64,000 nt of DNA from Verrucomicrobiaceae bacterium E54. GTDB lineage: Bacteria > Verrucomicrobiota > Verrucomicrobiia > Verrucomicrobiales > Akkermansiaceae. Every line of letters starts with the position of its first letter. Positions within the stretch are counted from its first letter, which is position 1. The notes under the pieces were generated by a model. It had not been told where the DNA came from. It was given only the letters and a program-made list of their open reading frames with translations, and searched no databases. The position numbers and the translations under genes were made by a program. Shown one piece after another: positions 9,153 to 21,459 of the stretch. Location: the NCBI GenBank assembly GCA_022548915.1, contig JAKZES010000024.1, positions 1 through 64,000 of the forward strand. Direction: 5' to 3'.

Positions 9153-9605
9153 TCAGTCGGGACGCTTCAACGACATCCTCCCGTGGTCCCCACGCTCGGA
9201 CCGGTAACGGGCGTCGAAGCTTTCGGGCGTCACCCGTCCTTCCACATGATGGACCCCCACACCCCCGGGCAAGTCCATCTGCCCTTCGAAGATCAGCCCT
9301 CCGGCACCATCCGACCGGGTGGGCACGATGTGGGTGTAGTCGCCGAAACGGAGGACCCCCCATCCGGCCCGGTAGCGGAACGCGTGGTCACCACCGCCAT
9401 GGGGTTCGATCACACACCAGAGAGGGCCGTGGTGGCCATTCATGTCACTTCGCCATTCTCCCACCCAGGGACCCAGGGCGTTGGTGGCAGGCCGGGGTTG
9501 CTCCTCGACGCTCGTCCGGAAGTCCCGCTGATAGCTGGCACAGCCGACCAGCAGCAGGATGGCGAGCAGCAGGACCGGAATCCGGCGGTGAAAGAGGTTC
9601 AACAA
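9153..9605 (-). CDS. small lipoprotein of unknown function
   Basis: 150-residue protein with a signal peptide ending in lipobox LVGC (Cys22). The mature part has WVGEWRSDMNGHHGPLWCVI, and its Gly/Trp-rich strands suggest a small beta-barrel, similar in flavour to lipocalin-like DUFs of this phylum. The start is a TTG at 9605, supported by an AAGGAG ribosome-binding site located in the 3' end of the upstream gene (9610-10050). The two are therefore translationally coupled. No function is assigned. Confidence 0.7.
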   Translation of the reverse strand: MLNLFHRRIPVLLLAILLLVGCASYQRDFRTSVEEQPRPATNALGPWVGEWRSDMNGHHGPLWCVIEPHGGGDHAFRYRAGWGVLRFGDYTHIVPTRSDGAGGLIFEGQMDLPGGVGVHHVEGRVTPESFDARYRSERGDHGRMSLKRPD

Positions 9606-9609
9606 GGCG

Positions 9610-10050
9610 TCACTCCTTCTCCACGGGTTTGGACGCCGTCTTCTGCGCCTCCAACAATTGGTTCACGAACTCGCGATCCTGCGAACTCAGTTTGGCGAGC
9701 GGATACTCGGTCACCTTCTTTCGCTCCTCGATCCACAGGCGAATGCGCCCCTCCCGGACCAGCGGCAGTGCCGCGTCCTTGGAAGCCCCGGGGGGCGGAT
9801 CGAAGGCCAGCATGCTGGCCTGGATCACCTGACCTCCGGTATTCCTCCAGTCGCGAATCCCGGAGACCGCGATGTAGGTGATCTTCCTGGTCTTCGTCTG
9901 CGGCCGGGTGCGGGTGATCGACGCACCGCCGTCGTTGACCTCGCCAACATCGCGGGTCTCGAAGGCCGGCGGCACGTGGGGAGTGACCGGGAAATCCTGA
10001 GCCGCCAACCCGAATGGGATCGCCCACAAAAGCATCCAGCGTTTCATCAT
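9610..10050 (-). CDS. exported SHD1-like domain protein
   Basis: 146-residue protein with a signal peptide (about residues 1-18). The C-terminal block IRLWIEERKKVTEYPLAKL continuing SSQDREFV matches the pattern of SLA1-homology domain 1 (strand, strand, then L-S-x-x-D-x-x-F-V), which is abundant in secreted proteins of Planctomycetes and Verrucomicrobia. The start is ATG 10050 (second Met at 10047). A longer overlapping frame in another phase (to 10063) is rejected because it lacks a signal peptide and any recognisable motif. Promoter shared with the divergent alcohol dehydrogenase. Confidence 0.65.
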   Translation of the reverse strand: MMKRWMLLWAIPFGLAAQDFPVTPHVPPAFETRDVGEVNDGGASITRTRPQTKTRKITYIAVSGIRDWRNTGGQVIQASMLAFDPPPGASKDAALPLVREGRIRLWIEERKKVTEYPLAKLSSQDREFVNQLLEAQKTASKPVEKE

Positions 10051-10129
10051 CCACTCCTACCACGGATCCGCCGCCCCGCCGAATTCAAATCCCATCTTGC
10101 TTTCCCGGGGCACCGGGCGAGAAAAGAGA

Positions 10130-11137
10130 ATGTCCGATTCCTTCCATGCATGGGCCGCCACCGAAGCCAGCGGCAAACTCCAGTCCTTCGATTACTCACC
10201 GGGAGAGCTGGGGTCCGAGCAGGTCGAGCTGCGGGTCGAGTCCTGTGGCATCTGCCACTCCGACCTCTCGATGATCGACAACGAGTGGGGCCAGTCCACC
10301 TACCCGCTGGTCGCCGGGCACGAGGTCGTCGGCATCGTCGAAGCGGCCGGAGACCACGTGAAGGGCGTCACAGTCGGCGACCGCGTGGGGCTCGGCTGGT
10401 TCGCAGGTTCGTGCATGAGCTGCCACTCCTGCCTCTCGGGGCACCACAACCTTTGCCAGAACAGCGAGCAGACCATCGTCGGCCGCCACGGTGGCTTTGC
10501 CGACCGCGTGCGCTGCCACTGGAGCTGGGCCATCCTGATCCCGGAGGGGGTCGACCCCGCCAAGGCCGGGCCCCTGTTCTGCGGCGGCATCACGGTGTTC
10601 GGGCCCATCGCCCACTACGGCGTGAAGCCGACCGACCGAGTCGGGGTGGTCGGCATCGGCGGCCTCGGCCACCTCGCCCTGCAGTTTCTCGACCATTGGG
10701 GCTGCCACGTGACCGCCTTCACTTCGACCGATTCCAAGGCGGACGAAGCCAGAGCCTTCGGAGCCGACGCGGTCGTCAACTCGCGCGACGACGCCGGCAT
10801 GAAGTCGATCGCCGGCAGCCTGGACTTCATCCTCGTCACGGCCAACGTCCCGCTCGACTGGGAGGCGTATCTCGGGGCCCTGCGGCCCGACGGCCGGCTG
10901 CACTTCGTCGGCGCGGTGCTCGAGCCGATCCCGGTCCAGGCCTTTTCCCTGATCGGCCAGCGGAAGTCGATCTCCGGCTCGCCCCTCGGAAGTCCCGCCA
11001 CCGTCGCCGACATGTTGGAATTCTGCGGCCGTCACGGGATCGCCCCGAAGACCGAGCATTTCGCGTTCGACCAGATCAACGACGCCCTCGACCACCTGCG
11101 CGCCGGCAAGGCACGCTATCGTGTGGTCTTATCATGA
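10130..11137 (+). CDS. zinc-dependent alcohol dehydrogenase (YahK/cinnamyl-type)
   Basis: 335-residue medium-chain dehydrogenase. Catalytic zinc ligands are seen in GICHSDL and GHE. The structural zinc cysteines are in CMSCHSCLSGHHNLC, and the Rossmann motif is GIGGLGHLA. The NADP-dependent cinnamyl/YahK-like aldehyde reductases fit best. The ATG at 10130 has AAAAGAGA directly upstream; an upstream in-frame start would add 11 residues. It is followed after 7 bases by the rhodanese-YceI gene, so the two are likely one operon. Confidence 0.9.
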   Translation: MSDSFHAWAATEASGKLQSFDYSPGELGSEQVELRVESCGICHSDLSMIDNEWGQSTYPLVAGHEVVGIVEAAGDHVKGVTVGDRVGLGWFAGSCMSCHSCLSGHHNLCQNSEQTIVGRHGGFADRVRCHWSWAILIPEGVDPAKAGPLFCGGITVFGPIAHYGVKPTDRVGVVGIGGLGHLALQFLDHWGCHVTAFTSTDSKADEARAFGADAVVNSRDDAGMKSIAGSLDFILVTANVPLDWEAYLGALRPDGRLHFVGAVLEPIPVQAFSLIGQRKSISGSPLGSPATVADMLEFCGRHGIAPKTEHFAFDQINDALDHLRAGKARYRVVLS

Positions 11138-11144
11138 TCCTGCC

Positions 11145-12044
11145 ATGAAAACCATCGACTCCAGAACCCTTCAGGCCGCCTTGGACGGCAAGTCGCCCCC
11201 GAAGGTGCTCGACGTCCGCCTCGCCGATGACTTCGGTACGGCCCACATTCCCGGCGCGACAAACAACTGCGTCTTCGAAGTCGCGTTTCACGAACGGCTT
11301 CGGGAAGCCGCTCCGGATCCCAACCGGCCGACGGTTCTTTGTGGTGCCACGGACGACAGCCACGAGGCCCGGATGGCAGCAGAGAAACTGGAGCGCGGCG
11401 GCTACACCGATCTCGCCATCCTCGACGGAGGACTCGCCGCATGGCGGGCCGCCGGCATGCCGGTGGAGGAAGGTGCGCCACTGGCGAGCGCGCCGGAACC
11501 ACCCGACGGCCGCCGCGAACTCGACCTCGACGAGTGCCGGCTCCAATGGCTCGGGCGCAACCTGCTCAACAAGCATTTCGGGACCATCCGGATCACCGCC
11601 GGGCATCTCGACTTTTCCGGCGGGACGCTTAGCGGCGGCGAATTCACCTTCGACCTGCGGTCACTGCGCTGCGATGACCTCGACGGTGATCCGCTCCACG
11701 ACGTGCTGATCGGTCACCTGCTCGATCACGACTTTCTGGACGCCGACGCCCACCCCGAATGTCGGCTGGTCATCACCGCCGCCGAGACGCTGCCGGATAC
11801 GGCACCCGGGCAGCAGAACCTCCGCATCGAGGCGAACCTCACCCTGCGGGGCGTCACCGAGCCGGTCGCGTTCACCGCCGCCGCGGGACTCACCCCCGAA
11901 GGCAGAGCCGCCGCCCAGGCAAGCTTCGCCATCGACCGCACCCGCTGGGGCATCCTCTACGGCTCCGGCCGGTTCTTCCACCGCCTCGCCGGCCACCTTG
12001 TCAACGACCTGATCGACTTCGACGTGCGGATCGTCACCACCTGA
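11145..12044 (+). CDS. rhodanese-YceI fusion protein
   Basis: 299-residue protein with no signal peptide. Residues 1-105 are a rhodanese homology domain: VLDVRLADDFGTAHIPGA, then an active loop with Cys (TVLCGATDDSHEA) and DGGLAAW. Residues about 115-299 match YceI-like lipid-binding beta-barrels (GHLDFSGGTLSGGEFTFD, HPECRLVITA, LTLRGVTEPV). YceI proteins bind polyisoprenoid-like lipids and are mostly periplasmic, while rhodanese handles sulfane sulfur, so a cytoplasmic fusion is unusual. It follows the alcohol dehydrogenase by 7 bases, suggesting a shared detoxification or redox role. Confidence 0.85.
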   Translation: MKTIDSRTLQAALDGKSPPKVLDVRLADDFGTAHIPGATNNCVFEVAFHERLREAAPDPNRPTVLCGATDDSHEARMAAEKLERGGYTDLAILDGGLAAWRAAGMPVEEGAPLASAPEPPDGRRELDLDECRLQWLGRNLLNKHFGTIRITAGHLDFSGGTLSGGEFTFDLRSLRCDDLDGDPLHDVLIGHLLDHDFLDADAHPECRLVITAAETLPDTAPGQQNLRIEANLTLRGVTEPVAFTAAAGLTPEGRAAAQASFAIDRTRWGILYGSGRFFHRLAGHLVNDLIDFDVRIVTT

Positions 12045-12053
12045 AGTCCGGCC

Positions 12054-13346
12054 TCACAGCGCCGGCTGGATCGTGATCAGTTGGATCGTCACGGCGAAGG
12101 CATCGGTCATCTTCATGCGCTTCAGTTCGTGGCCGGCACCCCATGAGTCGGTGTAAAGCACCTCCCCGGTCTTCGTGTTGTAGCCGATGATCAGCCGCAT
12201 GTGTCCGCCGCCCTGCTGCGGAATGCCCGGCTCGGGAAACACCCCGACCTGAAGCGCCCACAGCAGCGGCACGCCGTTGTCGACGAACTCCTCGATCTTG
12301 CCCCGGAAACGATCGTAGCGGTTTCCCTTGGCGACCGCCTGCGACAGCGTCGGCCCGTGGCAGCCGGCGAGGAAAGGCTGGATCGGGATGGGGTCGCTCT
12401 CCCGGGGAAAGACGAAGCGCGGATCGACGTCCTCGACCAAACGGTTGTAGGCGCGCACCACCGAGCTGTAGCGCCCGGCATCGATCTCGTAGTGGGTGTG
12501 CAGGCGGGTCCTCGTCTGCCCGGTCACCCGCTTGAGGGCGTCGATCATCCGCACCGGATTCGTACCACCCGCCGCGCTGCTTTGCGCGATCTGGGCCATC
12601 GCATGCTGGTCGATCGGCATCCCGTAGTAGCGGAACACCCGCTCGGCGCTCGCCACCGCGCAGTAGCCCTTGCGCCCCTGGTCCACCATCGGCACCCCGT
12701 CGATCCGGACGTCGCCATTGCTTGAAGTCACGACGTTGGAGCGCAGGTCGCGGCGGTTTTTCGCATCGGCCGCCAGCCCGAGACCCCGGTCGATCGACTC
12801 GCCCCCCTCCTTGGCGGAGATCAGGCTGAGCTTGATGAACTCCGGCCTCCTGCGCTCGTCCTCGCCCGAAACGCTGGCGGTCAACAGCAGGTAGGCCCCC
12901 GGCGTCCGCCACACCCAGCGCTCGGCCTTCACCACGCTGCCTTGCTGCCGCTCCTTGAGCAGCTCGCCCTCGATCCCGGTCTCCCCGGTGATGCGTTTCC
13001 GCCAGCCGTCCCGATGCTTTTCGAACGCCTCCATCGGAATCGGCCCCATGTCGCCCCGGTTGTAGAGCGAAACCTCGAGCGACCGCAGCCGCCCGTCGCG
13101 CGAACGCAGGATGGTCTCACCCACCGGCTGCCGCCAGAGATGGAGGCCACGGTGCGAGCTGCGGGCATCATTCCTTTCCCGGCTGAGCCATTCGAAACCC
13201 AGCACCTCCCTTTCCTTCAGGACTTCCTCGACCGACTTCTCCCAGATCCCGGCATCGTAAAAGAGCACCTCGAGATCCGGCAAAACCTCACGCGCCGAAG
13301 CCGGTGCCAGCGACAGCCCGAGGGCGCAGCACACCCGGAAAGCCAT
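12054..13346 (-). CDS. exported C39-like cysteine peptidase
   Basis: 430-residue protein with a signal peptide from the ATG at 13346; a GTG 15 bases upstream would add a basic KRR segment. The C-terminal half has a papain-fold C39-like catalytic set: Cys in DQGRKGYCAVASAERVF, His in GGGHMRLIIGYN, Asp in YTDSWG. The N-terminal half (about 30-220) is a family-specific region with no recognised domain. It probably cleaves or processes a periplasmic or secreted substrate. It converges with the rhodanese-YceI gene (9-base gap) and diverges from metH. Confidence 0.75.
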   Translation of the reverse strand: MAFRVCCALGLSLAPASAREVLPDLEVLFYDAGIWEKSVEEVLKEREVLGFEWLSRERNDARSSHRGLHLWRQPVGETILRSRDGRLRSLEVSLYNRGDMGPIPMEAFEKHRDGWRKRITGETGIEGELLKERQQGSVVKAERWVWRTPGAYLLLTASVSGEDERRRPEFIKLSLISAKEGGESIDRGLGLAADAKNRRDLRSNVVTSSNGDVRIDGVPMVDQGRKGYCAVASAERVFRYYGMPIDQHAMAQIAQSSAAGGTNPVRMIDALKRVTGQTRTRLHTHYEIDAGRYSSVVRAYNRLVEDVDPRFVFPRESDPIPIQPFLAGCHGPTLSQAVAKGNRYDRFRGKIEEFVDNGVPLLWALQVGVFPEPGIPQQGGGHMRLIIGYNTKTGEVLYTDSWGAGHELKRMKMTDAFAVTIQLITIQPAL

Positions 13347-13419
13347 GAGACGTCGCTTCACGCAGGCAGTAGACCCACGGAAGCCCCGGGATGCACGTGG
13401 GAAGCTTTGCAAATTTTCG

Positions 13420-13485
13420 CATCATCGAATCACGATATGATGATTTGAAACTTGCGACGTCGGAGTCGTTTCCTAGATTCCCGGC
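13420..13485 (+). promoter_or_regulatory. candidate metH promoter and operator
   Basis: An inverted repeat CATCAT (13420-13425) / ATGATG (13437-13442) precedes a plausible promoter: TTGCGA at 13452-13457, 16 bases, TAGATT at 13474-13479. The metH ATG is only six bases past the -10 box, which would give a leaderless transcript. There is no room here for a cobalamin or SAM riboswitch. Confidence 0.35.
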
Positions 13486-17318
<3,833 letters not shown>

Positions 17319-17331
<13 letters not shown>

Positions 17332-18389
17332 CCCGACTTCAGGTCGAGGAAACGCCGCACCGCCGAGATCCGGTTCTCGACGCCCAGCCGCTGGAACACC
17401 GCTTCGAGGTGCTTCTCGACGGTGCGCGGGCTGATGTCGAGAATGATGGCCGCCTCGGCGCTGGTCTTGCCCTCGGCGATCCATTCCATGATCTCCCGCT
17501 GGCGTTTGGTCAGCACGGCCTTCAGCGCCTCGTCGCCACTCGGGAGATGACCCGAGACCGGCATGAAGATGAGGATCTCCCCGCTGGCCTTCGGCAGCGC
17601 GTGACATTTCCGCAGCCCACCTCCCAGATCGAGTTCGACTTCCTGAAATGTGGCCTTCACCGGATCGGTCCAGGCATTCTCCAGAACTTCCCTCAAATTC
17701 TCGTGGGATTCGGGGCTCAACGATCGTTTCGCCTCGTCTTCCGACCACCAATTCTCGGACAGTCGGACCGCCTCGTGGCTCAGCGGCAGGACTTCCAGAT
17801 CGGTGCCGACGGCAAACACGGCGATGGGATCCCCGGCCGTGCCCATCAGGAAATTGCGGACGGTCGTCTCGACCCCCATGCTGCCAATCCTTCCCAGCAC
17901 CGCCCGGGCGGTGAAAAGAACGGCATCGAAGATTTCCCGTTGCTTGAGCGAGAACATCCCCTCATCCCGGCACGAGACCAGGATCGTGGTGCTGTGCGGG
18001 GAAGCCACCAGCTTGCCGAGGATCCCGTCGGTCGAGGGGGACCCGTCGTGCATCACCCGGTTGAACTCGTTCGCCTGGTACTCTTCGGGGGAAATGAAAT
18101 CACTCACCGCCGCTCCGAGCGCGCCCGGATCGTTCAGATCGACACGCTGGATCAGCGGATGATCCACGAGAAGCCCGTTCAGCTCGTCGATGCGCTTCCG
18201 CGTGGTGTCCGCCACCTTGCATTTCCCGTGCACCCCTCGGATCACCGGCCCTTCGCCGGTCTCGAGAACCAGCACGGAGTCGGCACCGACGAGATGCGGC
18301 ATCCCATCGCACAGGAGAGAGGAAACGGCCGCAAATGAATGCGCCGCTTCGATCTTCTGGGAGAGTTCGAAGTAAGCTTGGCCGAGCAC
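17319..18389 (-). CDS. LuxR-type transcriptional regulator
   Basis: 356-residue protein with a C-terminal LuxR/FixJ helix-turn-helix ([20 protein letters not shown], then [10 protein letters not shown] and FQRLGVENR). The N-terminal 280 residues look GAF-like, with two alpha/beta repeats, but carry no phosphorylation site of a receiver domain. The start is a GTG at 18389. The gene lies between ftsZ and metH, and overlaps metH by 13 bases at the 3' end. Signal and targets are unknown. An inverted repeat sits just upstream of its start. Confidence 0.85.
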
Positions 18390-18417
18390 GGAAAGTCAGA
18401 AGGGGGTTGTCTCTTAA

Positions 18418-18440
18418 CTACGCACGGGCCGACTGCGTAG
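18418..18440. promoter_or_regulatory. inverted repeat upstream of the LuxR-type gene
   Basis: CTACGCA (18418-18424) and TGCGTAG (18434-18440) form a perfect seven-base inverted repeat with a nine-base spacer, 29 bases upstream of the GTG start. The geometry suits a dimeric regulator, possibly autoregulation. Confidence 0.45.
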
Positions 18441-18531
18441 CAACACGCATTGTGAAAAAGGATCGGTAGCCGATGATGGATCTGTCCGGTGGGTGTGTTC
18501 CGTCGGCATTCTGAAAATTCTTTGGGGGAGA

Positions 18532-18566
18532 GACGGCCCCGTCGGACTCGTGCCGGCGGGGCTGTC
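18532..18566 (-). terminator. probable terminator after ftsZ
   Basis: Arms GACGGCCCCG (18532-18541) and CGGGGCTGTC (18557-18566) pair over ten bases with one mismatch. The hairpin begins 15 bases beyond the ftsZ stop codon. No T-run follows on the minus strand; on the plus strand it is followed by CATTTTTGG. Confidence 0.5.
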
Positions 18567-18580
18567 CATTTTTGGAACCG

Positions 18581-20176
18581 CTACTTCCGCTTCTTTCTCA
18601 GGAAGGCGGGCACGTCCAGGTCCTCGCCGTCGATCAGGCTCGGGTCCGAACCTTCGAAACGCCCCTTCGGCCCGCCATCAAAGCTGAGTTCCGTCTGCGA
18701 CCCATCGGAATCCTCTTCAAAAAGGTCGTCCGGTGCTCCCGCGAAGTCCTCGATCAGGTCATCCTTGCTTGAGCTCTTGCCGCCGGAGTCCTCGTCCTTG
18801 GTCTTGCGGCTGAAACCGGACTCCGCAAAGGGCGCGTCGTCGCCATCGTCCTCCGTGTCGGCGGCAGGCTCGGCGGGCTTGGATTCCTCGGGTTCAGGCT
18901 CAGCGGTCTCCTCCGTCTTCGCCGTGGGTTCATCATCCAGCGGCGGGTCGTCGAGGAAGTCATCGAAGGGCTCGAGTTCCACCACCGGGCTCGGCTCGGG
19001 TTCGGGCTCATTCTCCGGTTCGGGTTCCGGCTCCGGCTCGTTTTCGGCTGTCGGCTCAGGTTCAATCTCGAGTTCGGGCTCCGGCTCGGGTGACGGCTCC
19101 TCCGGAGGCTCGGGTTCGGTCGATTCAAAACCGACGCTGGGCTCGAGACCCGGCGAATCGAGTGTGGCGGTCTTGCCTCCATCCGAGCGACCGGTATCAC
19201 GAAGCCGCTCCTCCGGGAGCGAACTGACGAGCGTGATGCTGAGCTGGTCGTTCATGGTGGGATCGACGGCGGCCCCGAACAGCACGTGCGCCTTGTCCGG
19301 CACGTGCTTGCCCAGGCTTTCCATGAGCAGCTCGATCTCGAAGAGGGTCAGGTCCTCGCCGCCGCAGAGATGGACCAGCACGGTCTCGGCGTCCTTGAGC
19401 AGCGATCCCTGGTCGAGCAGCGGGCTGTTGAGCGCGTTGCGCAAGGCCTTCTGGGCGCGGTCCTTCCCCCTCGCGATGCCGGATCCGAACAGACAGCGCG
19501 ACCGCGTCGTGCGCAGCGCGCTCATCAGGTCATCGAGTCCGATGTTGATCAGGCCGGGCCGCACCACGAGACGGATCACGGCCTTGATGCTTTCCGAGAT
19601 CATCCGGTCGGCGGCCGCGAAGGCCTCGTGGATGCCCTGCTTGGCCAGCACCAGTTCGCCCATGCGGCTGTTGTCGAAGGTCACCAACGCATTGGAGAGG
19701 ACCGCCAGTTCGTTGAGCGCGGTCTCCGCCTGCTCGCGCCGGCGCTGGCCTTCGAAGACAAAGGGCATGGTGGCGAACATCACCACGAACGCGCCTTCCT
19801 CGCGGGCGATCCGGGCGACCAGCGGCGCGGACCCCGAGCCCGTGCCTCCACCCAGCCCGACGCAGATGAAGACGATCTTGCGACTCTTGAGCGCGGCCCG
19901 GATCTCGTCCTCGGCCTCCTGCACCGCCTGTCCCCCGAGCTCCGGATCACCGCCGGTTCCGAGGCCCTTGGTCAGGTTGCGTCCGAGCTGGATGCGCTCG
20001 CCGGCCACCGACCCCGAAAGGGTGCGGATGTCGGTGTTGAGCGCCAGCATCTCGGCACCGTCGAGACCGTCGAGCGCCACCCGGTCGAGCATGTTGGCAC
20101 CGGCGCCTCCGATGCCGACGATCTTCACGGATGAGGTCGGGATGATGTTCTGCGGGTCGCGTGGGAATTCAATCAT
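18581..20176 (-). CDS. ftsZ: cell division protein FtsZ with long acidic linker
   Basis: 531-residue tubulin-like GTPase that forms the division ring. The signature GGGTGSG is at 109-115. The T7 synergy loop reads NIGLDDL (211-217): the residue equivalent to E. coli Asp209 is Gly213, while Asp216 matches Asp212. The core ends near residue 325. A roughly 190-residue acidic linker follows, with many EPEP repeats at about 355-430, then the conserved C-terminal peptide [11 protein letters not shown] for FtsA binding. It is the last gene of the murG-ftsZ cluster, 73 bases after ftsA, and may have its own promoter in that gap. Confidence 0.95.
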   Translation of the reverse strand: MIEFPRDPQNIIPTSSVKIVGIGGAGANMLDRVALDGLDGAEMLALNTDIRTLSGSVAGERIQLGRNLTKGLGTGGDPELGGQAVQEAEDEIRAALKSRKIVFICVGLGGGTGSGSAPLVARIAREEGAFVVMFATMPFVFEGQRRREQAETALNELAVLSNALVTFDNSRMGELVLAKQGIHEAFAAADRMISESIKAVIRLVVRPGLINIGLDDLMSALRTTRSRCLFGSGIARGKDRAQKALRNALNSPLLDQGSLLKDAETVLVHLCGGEDLTLFEIELLMESLGKHVPDKAHVLFGAAVDPTMNDQLSITLVSSLPEERLRDTGRSDGGKTATLDSPGLEPSVGFESTEPEPPEEPSPEPEPELEIEPEPTAENEPEPEPEPENEPEPEPSPVVELEPFDDFLDDPPLDDEPTAKTEETAEPEPEESKPAEPAADTEDDGDDAPFAESGFSRKTKDEDSGGKSSSKDDLIEDFAGAPDDLFEEDSDGSQTELSFDGGPKGRFEGSDPSLIDGEDLDVPAFLRKKRK

Positions 20177-20216
20177 GGCGTGGATGGGTGTGATGGCGGC
20201 GCGTGAGCCAACCGGG

Positions 20217-20246
20217 TTTCAGCATCTCAGAGTTTCAGTGTTTCAG
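20217..20246. repeat. short TTTCAG-type direct repeats between ftsA and ftsZ
   Basis: Three TTTCAG units (20217-20222, 20233-20238, 20241-20246) plus a partial CTCAG lie in the 73-base spacer. They resemble simple degenerate repeats seen in intergenic regions of this phylum. The function is unknown. Confidence 0.5.
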
Positions 20247-20249
20247 CAT

Positions 20250-21449
20250 TTACTTCCCGAAAGGCCACAGCCGCCCGAGGATGCCGCGCTTGGGCGAGCG
20301 TTCGCTTTCGACGATCTGGGCATAGCGGATGAGCCCGAGGGCCGTGGTGAATTGAGGGTCCTTGAAACTCGCCTGGACGCCGCTGAGCTCGGGAGGCTCG
20401 GGTCGGTAGATGTCGCGTTGGAAAGTCTCGTGGGCCAACTCGCCAAAGCCCCGCATCAGGCTCGTGCCACCGGCGAGGAAGACCCCGGTGCCGATCTTCT
20501 CGCACGAGCCGGCCGGCAGACGGCTGACCAGCAACTCCAGCGTTTCCTCGAGGCGCTGGCGGATGATGTCGTTGAGCAACTGGCGCTTCACCTCGGTTTC
20601 GGCGAAGCCCTTGTCATCGCCGACCTTGACCACCCCCACCGACCGGGCCGCATCGCCGGAGGCGTCGCCCTCCCTCACCTTGAGCAGTTCGGCTTTTGAA
20701 AACGGCAGACCGGTGACCAGGTGGATGTCGTTGGTGATGTGGTCGCCCCCGACCGGGATGCAGCCCGTCGCCTCGATCACACCATCGACGTAGAGCGCGT
20801 AGTCGGTGGTGCCCCCGCCGATGTCGATCACCAGTGCCCCGCGTTCGCGCGCCTCGCGGTTGAGCGCCACCTGGGCGGTCGCGATCGGCGAAAAGACCAG
20901 GTCATCGACATCGAGCGGCATCTCGCGCACGCACTTGATCTGGTTCTCGATCCGCGAACGGATGCCATGCACCACGTGGTAGTCGGCATCCACCGTTCGA
21001 CCGGTAAGCCCGATCGGGCTCGCCGCCTGCTGGAATCCATCGACACCGAAACGCCGGGGAACGTGGTGGAGGTACACGTGGTCCTGGGGAATGGCGACCG
21101 CCCTCGCGATCTCCTTCGCCTCGTCGACATGCTCGGCGGTGATCGTGTCCTCGCTTTCCGGCAGCCGGAAACTTCCCGCGTGGTTCACCCCCTGGATGTG
21201 CGCGCCGCTGACGGCGAGAAAAACACTGCCGATCTCGACGTCGCTGGCGTCTTCCGCCTTCACCAGCGCGTCCTTCACGCAGGCGCGGACCTGCGGAAAA
21301 TCGTAGATCTCCCCCTTGCGCACGCCGACGGACTTGGACTGGCCGACGCCGAGAATCTTGACCGAGCCATCGGACTTCACCTCGCCCACCACCATGCAGA
21401 TCTTGCTGGTGCCGATTTCGAGTCCGACGTGGATCTTGGAGCGGGCCAT
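20250..21449 (-). CDS. ftsA: cell division protein FtsA
   Basis: 399-residue actin-like protein that tethers FtsZ filaments to the membrane. Phosphate-binding motifs are visible: LEIGTSKICMVVGE near the N-terminus, DIGGGTTDYALY in the middle, and FLAGGTSLMRG near the C-terminus. The last residues RGILGRLWPFGK form the expected amphipathic membrane-binding helix. The start at ATG 21449 was chosen because homology begins there; the frame continues 28 codons further upstream inside ftsQ. The spacing to ftsQ is 10 bases. Confidence 0.95.
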   Translation of the reverse strand: MARSKIHVGLEIGTSKICMVVGEVKSDGSVKILGVGQSKSVGVRKGEIYDFPQVRACVKDALVKAEDASDVEIGSVFLAVSGAHIQGVNHAGSFRLPESEDTITAEHVDEAKEIARAVAIPQDHVYLHHVPRRFGVDGFQQAASPIGLTGRTVDADYHVVHGIRSRIENQIKCVREMPLDVDDLVFSPIATAQVALNREARERGALVIDIGGGTTDYALYVDGVIEATGCIPVGGDHITNDIHLVTGLPFSKAELLKVREGDASGDAARSVGVVKVGDDKGFAETEVKRQLLNDIIRQRLEETLELLVSRLPAGSCEKIGTGVFLAGGTSLMRGFGELAHETFQRDIYRPEPPELSGVQASFKDPQFTTALGLIRYAQIVESERSPKRGILGRLWPFGK

Positions 21450-21459
21450 GATGAGGGGG

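Noticed and set aside
9599-10063. Alternative reading frame over the SHD1-like gene
   Set aside because: Lacks a signal peptide and conserved motif, and overlaps the better-supported frame.
13347-13485. Cobalamin or SAM riboswitch upstream of metH
   Set aside because: The gap is only 139 bases and divergent, with no recognisable B12-box or SAM aptamer elements.
18900-19120. Repetitive DNA in ftsZ as a CRISPR array or tandem-repeat element
   Set aside because: The repeats are codon-level GluPro runs in frame with FtsZ, with no constant spacer structure.
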